Source: CAZDYI01 sp964509765 | GTDB taxonomy: Bacteria; Pseudomonadota; Gammaproteobacteria; Tethybacterales; Tethybacteraceae | Assembly: GCA_964509765.1 (NCBI GenBank) | Contig: CAZDYI010000142.1 | Span: forward strand, 1 to 16,637 | DNA: 16,637 nucleotides | Direction of reading: 5' to 3' | Shown here: in pieces, positions 13,440-16,637 of the stretch | Layout: every line of letters begins with the position of its first letter | Position numbering within the stretch: the first letter of the stretch is position 1 | The notes under the pieces: generated by a model | Databases searched by the model: none | The model's input: only the letters and a program-made list of their open reading frames with translations | What the model was told of the DNA's origin: nothing | Position numbers and translations under genes: made by a program

Positions 13440-15002
13440 GTGAGCAGGTCGCTGGCCAGGGGCCTGCTTTCCGTATCCTCGCTCACCTTCCTCTCGCGGA
13501 TACTCGGGCTCGTCCGCGACGTCGTGATCGCCGCGACGTTCGCAGTCGGCCTTGCGACGGACGCCTTCTTCGTCGCCTTCAAGATACCGAACACCCTCCG
13601 GCGCCTGACGGCGGAGGGAGCGTTCACCCAGGCGTTCGTGCCGGTGTACAACGCCGAGCGCCGCGAGGCGGGGGAGGAGGAGGCCGCGCGGCTGCGCGAC
13701 ACGGTTGCGTCCTGCCTCGCGCTCGCGCTCGTAGCCGTGACGGTCGCAGGCGTGGTCGGGGCGCCGCTCTTGGTCTCCGCGCTCGCCCCCGGCTTTTCCG
13801 GCGCAGAGGGCAAGCAGGAGCTCGCGTCCGAGCTGCTCGCGATCACCTTCCCGTACATCCTGCTGATCTCGCTCACCGCGTTCGGCGGGGCGATCCTCAA
13901 CTCGTTCGGCAGGTTCGCCGCGTTCGCCTTCGTCCCGGTCCTGCTCAACCTGTCGCTGATCGGCGCGGCCCTGCTGTTCGCCGACAGGTTCGACGAGCCG
14001 GTCGAGGCGCTCGCGTGGGGCGTGGTCGCAGGCGGCGTCCTGCAGCTCGCCTGGCAGGCGGCCGCCCTGCTGCGGCACGGGCAGCTCCCGCGGCTCGCGC
14101 GCCCGCGGCTGTCGCCCAAGGTCCGGAGGGTCGCCTCGCTTACCGCGCAGGGCGCGATCGGCGTGTCGGTCGCTCAGTTCGGGATCCTTGTAAGCCTGGT
14201 TTTCGCCTCGTTCCTCGAGGAGGGCTCGGTCACCTGGCTGTACTTCGCCGACAGGATGATGGAGCTGCCCGCGGGCATGATCGGCGCGGCGCTCGCAGTC
14301 GTCACCCTGCCGGCGCTTTCGTGGCACGCCGCCCGGGACGACCGGGCGTCGTTCTCGGCGACGATGGACTGGAGCCTGCGCACCGCCCTGCTCCTCGGCG
14401 TGCCGGCCGCGGTCGGGCTCGCTGCCCTGGCGCTGCCGATCGCGGCGACGATCTTCCAGCACGGCTCGTACACCCCGCGCGACAGCGAGCAGACCGCGGT
14501 CGCGATAATCGCCTACAGCCTCGGCGTGCCCGCGCTGGTCGCCACGCGCGCGCTCGCCTCGGGGTTCTTTTCGCGCCAGGAGCCGATGGTCGCGGTCAAG
14601 GTCTCTGCGGCCGCGCTGCTTCTGACCGTCGCGCTGAACTTCGCTCTCGTCCCGCACCTCCGTCACGCCGGGCTGGCGTTGGCGCTTTCGATCGGCGCGT
14701 CGTTCAACGCGCTCGTCCTGTTCGCCCTGCTCCTTGGCCGGGACGTGTACACGCCGCAGCCCGGCTGGAGCAAGGGCGTGCTGCGGATAGGCGCATCGGC
14801 CGCGGCCATGGGCGCGCTGCTGCTGTGGATGCGCGGCGACCAGCTCGCGTGGACCGGCTTCGGCCTGCGCGACCGGGTCTTCCAGCTCGCCCAGTGCGTG
14901 CTGTCGGGCGGGGCAGCCTACTTCGCCGCCATGTACGCCCTGGGGTGGCGGCCGTCGGAGCTGCGGTCCCCTGTTGCGGCGGCGCCCGATTCGGAAAAGT
15001 AG
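13440..15002 (+). CDS. murJ: Lipid II flippase MurJ
   Basis: MurJ moves lipid II from the cytoplasmic to the periplasmic face of the inner membrane for peptidoglycan synthesis. The 520 residues align along the full length of E. coli MurJ (511), with many hydrophobic segments (14 in the family). Residues known to be needed in E. coli are kept with a +2 offset at the N-terminus: Arg20 in FLSRILG, Arg26, Asp41 in TDAFF and Arg54 in TLRRL; the YFADRMMELP element carries the equivalent of Arg270. The start is GTG 13440, matching the E. coli N-terminus; it sits inside ATGGCGTGA, where a two-codon ORF ends on the murJ start. No own promoter is evident, so it may be read from leuC. Its TAG stop is part of the dapA -10. 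Confidence 0.97.
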   Translation: MSRSLARGLLSVSSLTFLSRILGLVRDVVIAATFAVGLATDAFFVAFKIPNTLRRLTAEGAFTQAFVPVYNAERREAGEEEAARLRDTVASCLALALVAVTVAGVVGAPLLVSALAPGFSGAEGKQELASELLAITFPYILLISLTAFGGAILNSFGRFAAFAFVPVLLNLSLIGAALLFADRFDEPVEALAWGVVAGGVLQLAWQAAALLRHGQLPRLARPRLSPKVRRVASLTAQGAIGVSVAQFGILVSLVFASFLEEGSVTWLYFADRMMELPAGMIGAALAVVTLPALSWHAARDDRASFSATMDWSLRTALLLGVPAAVGLAALALPIAATIFQHGSYTPRDSEQTAVAIIAYSLGVPALVATRALASGFFSRQEPMVAVKVSAAALLLTVALNFALVPHLRHAGLALALSIGASFNALVLFALLLGRDVYTPQPGWSKGVLRIGASAAAMGALLLWMRGDQLAWTGFGLRDRVFQLAQCVLSGGAAYFAAMYALGWRPSELRSPVAAAPDSEK

Positions 15003-15005
15003 AAT
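15000..15005 (+). promoter_or_regulatory. -10 element TAGAAT of dapA, overlapping the murJ stop codon
   Basis: The murJ stop TAG is the first half of TAGAAT, which ends 11 bases before the dapA ATG. The predicted leader is only 4-6 bases. A GGGGA at 15008-15012 could act as a Shine-Dalgarno on a longer read-through transcript from murJ, but would be lost or cut from an mRNA starting at this promoter. Confidence 0.5.
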
Positions 15006-15016
15006 ACGGGGATTCA

Positions 15017-15904
15017 ATGGCCCCTGACCGCGAGATCTCAGGCAGCATTGTCGCCTTGGTCACGCCGATGGACGCTGACGGCTCGATCGACTGGGACTGC
15101 CTGGCGTCGCTGGTCGACTGGCACGCCGAATCCGGCACGTCCGCGATCGTCGCGGTGGGCACCACGGGCGAGTCCCCGACCCTCGGCTTTGAAGAGCACA
15201 GGAAGTTCACGGCGAAGACGATCGAGCTTGCCGACGGCAGGCTGCCGGTCATCGCCGGAACCGGCGCCAACAGCACCGCCGAGGCGGTCAAGCTCACCAG
15301 GGACGCCTGCGCCGACGGCGCCGACGCCTGCCTGTCGGTGGTCCCCTACTACAACAAGCCGCCGCAGGAGGGCCTCGCGCGCCACTTCGAGGCGATCGCG
15401 GACAGCTCCGAGCGGCCGGTGTTCGTCTACAACGTCCCGGGCCGCACCGTCGCAGACCTCGCCGACGAGACCCTCGCGAGGCTCGCGGAGCACAGGATGA
15501 TCGCCGGAGTCAAGGACGCGACCGGCGACATAGGCCGGCTGAGAAACCAGAAGTCGCTCATCGGCCGCGACGGCTTCATCTACCTGTCCGGCGACGACTC
15601 GAGCTCGCTCGACTACATCCTCGCCGGCGGCCACGGCGTGATCTCGGTCACCGCAAACGTCGCGCCGCGGATGTTCGCCGGGATGGTCGAGAAGGCGCGC
15701 GCGGGCGACGCCGACGGCGCGCGGGCGGACTTCGAGGCGCTGGCTAGGTTCAACTCCCTGCAGGCGGTCGAGGCCAACCCGATCCCGGTCAAGTGGGCGC
15801 TCAGCCACGCCGGCCGGATCGGCCCGGGCATCAGGCTGCCGCTCGTCGAGCTGACGGAGCGGCACCGCGCCGGCGTCGCGGCGGCAACGGAGGGCCTGCA
15901 GTGA
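15017..15904 (+). CDS. dapA: 4-hydroxy-tetrahydrodipicolinate synthase DapA
   Basis: DapA condenses pyruvate with aspartate semialdehyde, the first committed step to diaminopimelate and lysine, in the cytoplasm. The 295 residues match E. coli (292) with a +5 offset in key residues: Thr49 and Thr50 in VGTTGES, Tyr112 in PYYNKPP, Tyr138 in YNVPGRT, Arg143, and the Schiff-base Lys166 in GVKDATGD. N-acetylneuraminate lyase and other members of the fold are less likely given the dapA–bamC context and the close match. The ATG at 15017 follows the murJ stop by 14 bases. The last four bases (GTGA) overlap the bamC start, as in a tightly coupled operon. Confidence 0.97.
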   Translation: MAPDREISGSIVALVTPMDADGSIDWDCLASLVDWHAESGTSAIVAVGTTGESPTLGFEEHRKFTAKTIELADGRLPVIAGTGANSTAEAVKLTRDACADGADACLSVVPYYNKPPQEGLARHFEAIADSSERPVFVYNVPGRTVADLADETLARLAEHRMIAGVKDATGDIGRLRNQKSLIGRDGFIYLSGDDSSSLDYILAGGHGVISVTANVAPRMFAGMVEKARAGDADGARADFEALARFNSLQAVEANPIPVKWALSHAGRIGPGIRLPLVELTERHRAGVAAATEGLQ

Positions 15905-16637
15905 GGGGCGCGCTCCCGCTCGCGGCGGCGATCGCCGCGGCCGCGCTTGCCGCGGGCTGCTCGAACATCACCGGCAGCGACGACCAGCAGGTGCTCTCGC
16001 AGGTCCAGCAGGCGGACTTCACGAGCGCCGGCGGCGAGGACGAGAACCGGCTCGCGAGGCCGCCGAACGTGATCTCCGAGGTGGACCGCGCCCTGCTGCG
16101 CATCGACGAGGAGGGCGTCTCGAGGCTGCTCCCGACGGTCAGCCAGGCCAGGCTCCGCCGCGAGGGCACCACCTTCTGGCTGGAGGTGGACCTCGACCCC
16201 GAGGCGGTCTGGCCGACGATGCGCGAGTTCTGGCTCGAGGAGGGCTTCGACCTCGAGTTCGAGATCCCCGAGACCGGGGTGATCGAGACCGACTGGCGCC
16301 AGGACCGCTCGCGGATACTGGGAACCGGCCTGTCGCGCTACCTCGACATCGCGCTCGAGCGGGTCAACGACACCGGCGAGCGCTACAAGTTCCGCAGCAG
16401 GGTCGAGCGCGGGTCGGACCCCGGCACGTCGCTGGTGTTCATCAGCCACCGGGCCGTCCAGGAGGTGACCAACGCGGTGGGCGCGGCGCGCTTCGAGCCG
16501 CTCGAGAAGGACCCGACCCTCGAGGCCGAGATGCTCCGCAGGCTCATGCTCCTGTTCCGCTACGAGGACGAGGTCATCGCGCGGATCGAGGACTTCGAGG
16601 AGAGCGCCCTGCCGAGCGACCTCTACGTGATCGACTC
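15901..16637 (+). CDS. bamC: Outer membrane assembly lipoprotein BamC (3' partial)
   Basis: BamC is a lipoprotein of the Bam complex that binds BamD and helps insert beta-barrel proteins into the outer membrane. The frame starts with GTG 15901 inside the dapA stop (GTGA overlap) and stays open to the window edge (245 codons). The N-terminus is a lipoprotein signal: a short MRG, a hydrophobic Ala-rich core, then LAAGC with the lipidated Cys20. A polar extended region follows, then RPPNVISEVDRALL, and the helix-grip domain with VWPTMREFWLEEGFDLEF and GVIETDWRQDRSRI, both typical of BamC. The second helix-grip domain is entered before the edge (LLFRYEDEVIARIE). Residue composition is like the neighbours. 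The dapA–bamC order is the same as in E. coli. Confidence 0.93.
   Translation, partial: MRGALPLAAAIAAAALAAGCSNITGSDDQQVLSQVQQADFTSAGGEDENRLARPPNVISEVDRALLRIDEEGVSRLLPTVSQARLRREGTTFWLEVDLDPEAVWPTMREFWLEEGFDLEFEIPETGVIETDWRQDRSRILGTGLSRYLDIALERVNDTGERYKFRSRVERGSDPGTSLVFISHRAVQEVTNAVGAARFEPLEKDPTLEAEMLRRLMLLFRYEDEVIARIEDFEESALPSDLYVID

Noticed and set aside
11865..15017. Very long open frame (over 1000 codons) on the minus strand across leuC and murJ
   Set aside because: It is antisense to two clear genes, is rich in Arg, Gly, Ala and Asp as expected from the mirror of GC-biased codons, and shows no domain.
1..16637. CRISPR arrays, tRNA/rRNA genes, insertion sequences, attachment sites, phage or defence genes
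   Set aside because: Reading both strands, I found no regular repeats, no transposase or integrase motifs, and almost no non-coding space to hold RNA genes.

Overview
The window is a very compact, GC-rich stretch of a bacterial chromosome made up of housekeeping genes. The best reading is a gammaproteobacterium. Evidence: a dapA–bamC overlap (BamC is confined to beta/gammaproteobacteria), oligoribonuclease Orn, HemF and MurJ that align closely with the E. coli proteins, and a Dcd and an APH-fold homoserine kinase of the Pseudomonas type. By hand count only about 455 of 16,637 bases (2.7 %) lie outside genes, and the longest gap is 96 bases, so no stretch over 300 bases lacks a gene. There are no rRNA or tRNA genes, CRISPR arrays, insertion sequences or phage genes that I can see.

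Layout: (1) recG (+, 5' end cut off by the window edge) converges on an orn–aspartic protease pair (−). (2) orn and moeA diverge from a 77-base promoter region; moeA converges on hemF (−), their stop codons sharing CTAG. (3) hemF and a HisN-like phosphatase diverge from only 30 bases. A + strand run follows: hisN, a DUF368/PopT flippase, thrB, dcd, uppP. (4) uppP abuts the convergent pmbA (−) with no spacer. (5) pmbA diverges from a Gate-domain membrane protein, followed on + by leuC, murJ, dapA and bamC (3' end cut off).

Functional threads: amino-acid biosynthesis (hisN, thrB, leuC, dapA); the undecaprenyl-phosphate and peptidoglycan cycle (DUF368/PopT, UppP, MurJ, with DapA supplying the diaminopimelate branch); outer-membrane assembly (BamC); cofactor synthesis (MoeA, HemF); RNA/DNA and nucleotide metabolism (RecG, Orn, Dcd); and one uncharacterised membrane protein.

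The most distinctive features are architectural. All three convergent junctions have zero or negative spacing. Most transcription-unit starts carry a TANNNT-like −10 element (TAGAAT three times) only 8–13 bases before the start codon, which predicts leaderless or near-leaderless mRNAs. The DUF368 gene has no ATG, GTG or TTG before its conserved N-terminus. AGG is a common arginine codon despite the high GC. I do not see a convincing new multi-gene system such as a defence or biosynthetic cluster here.
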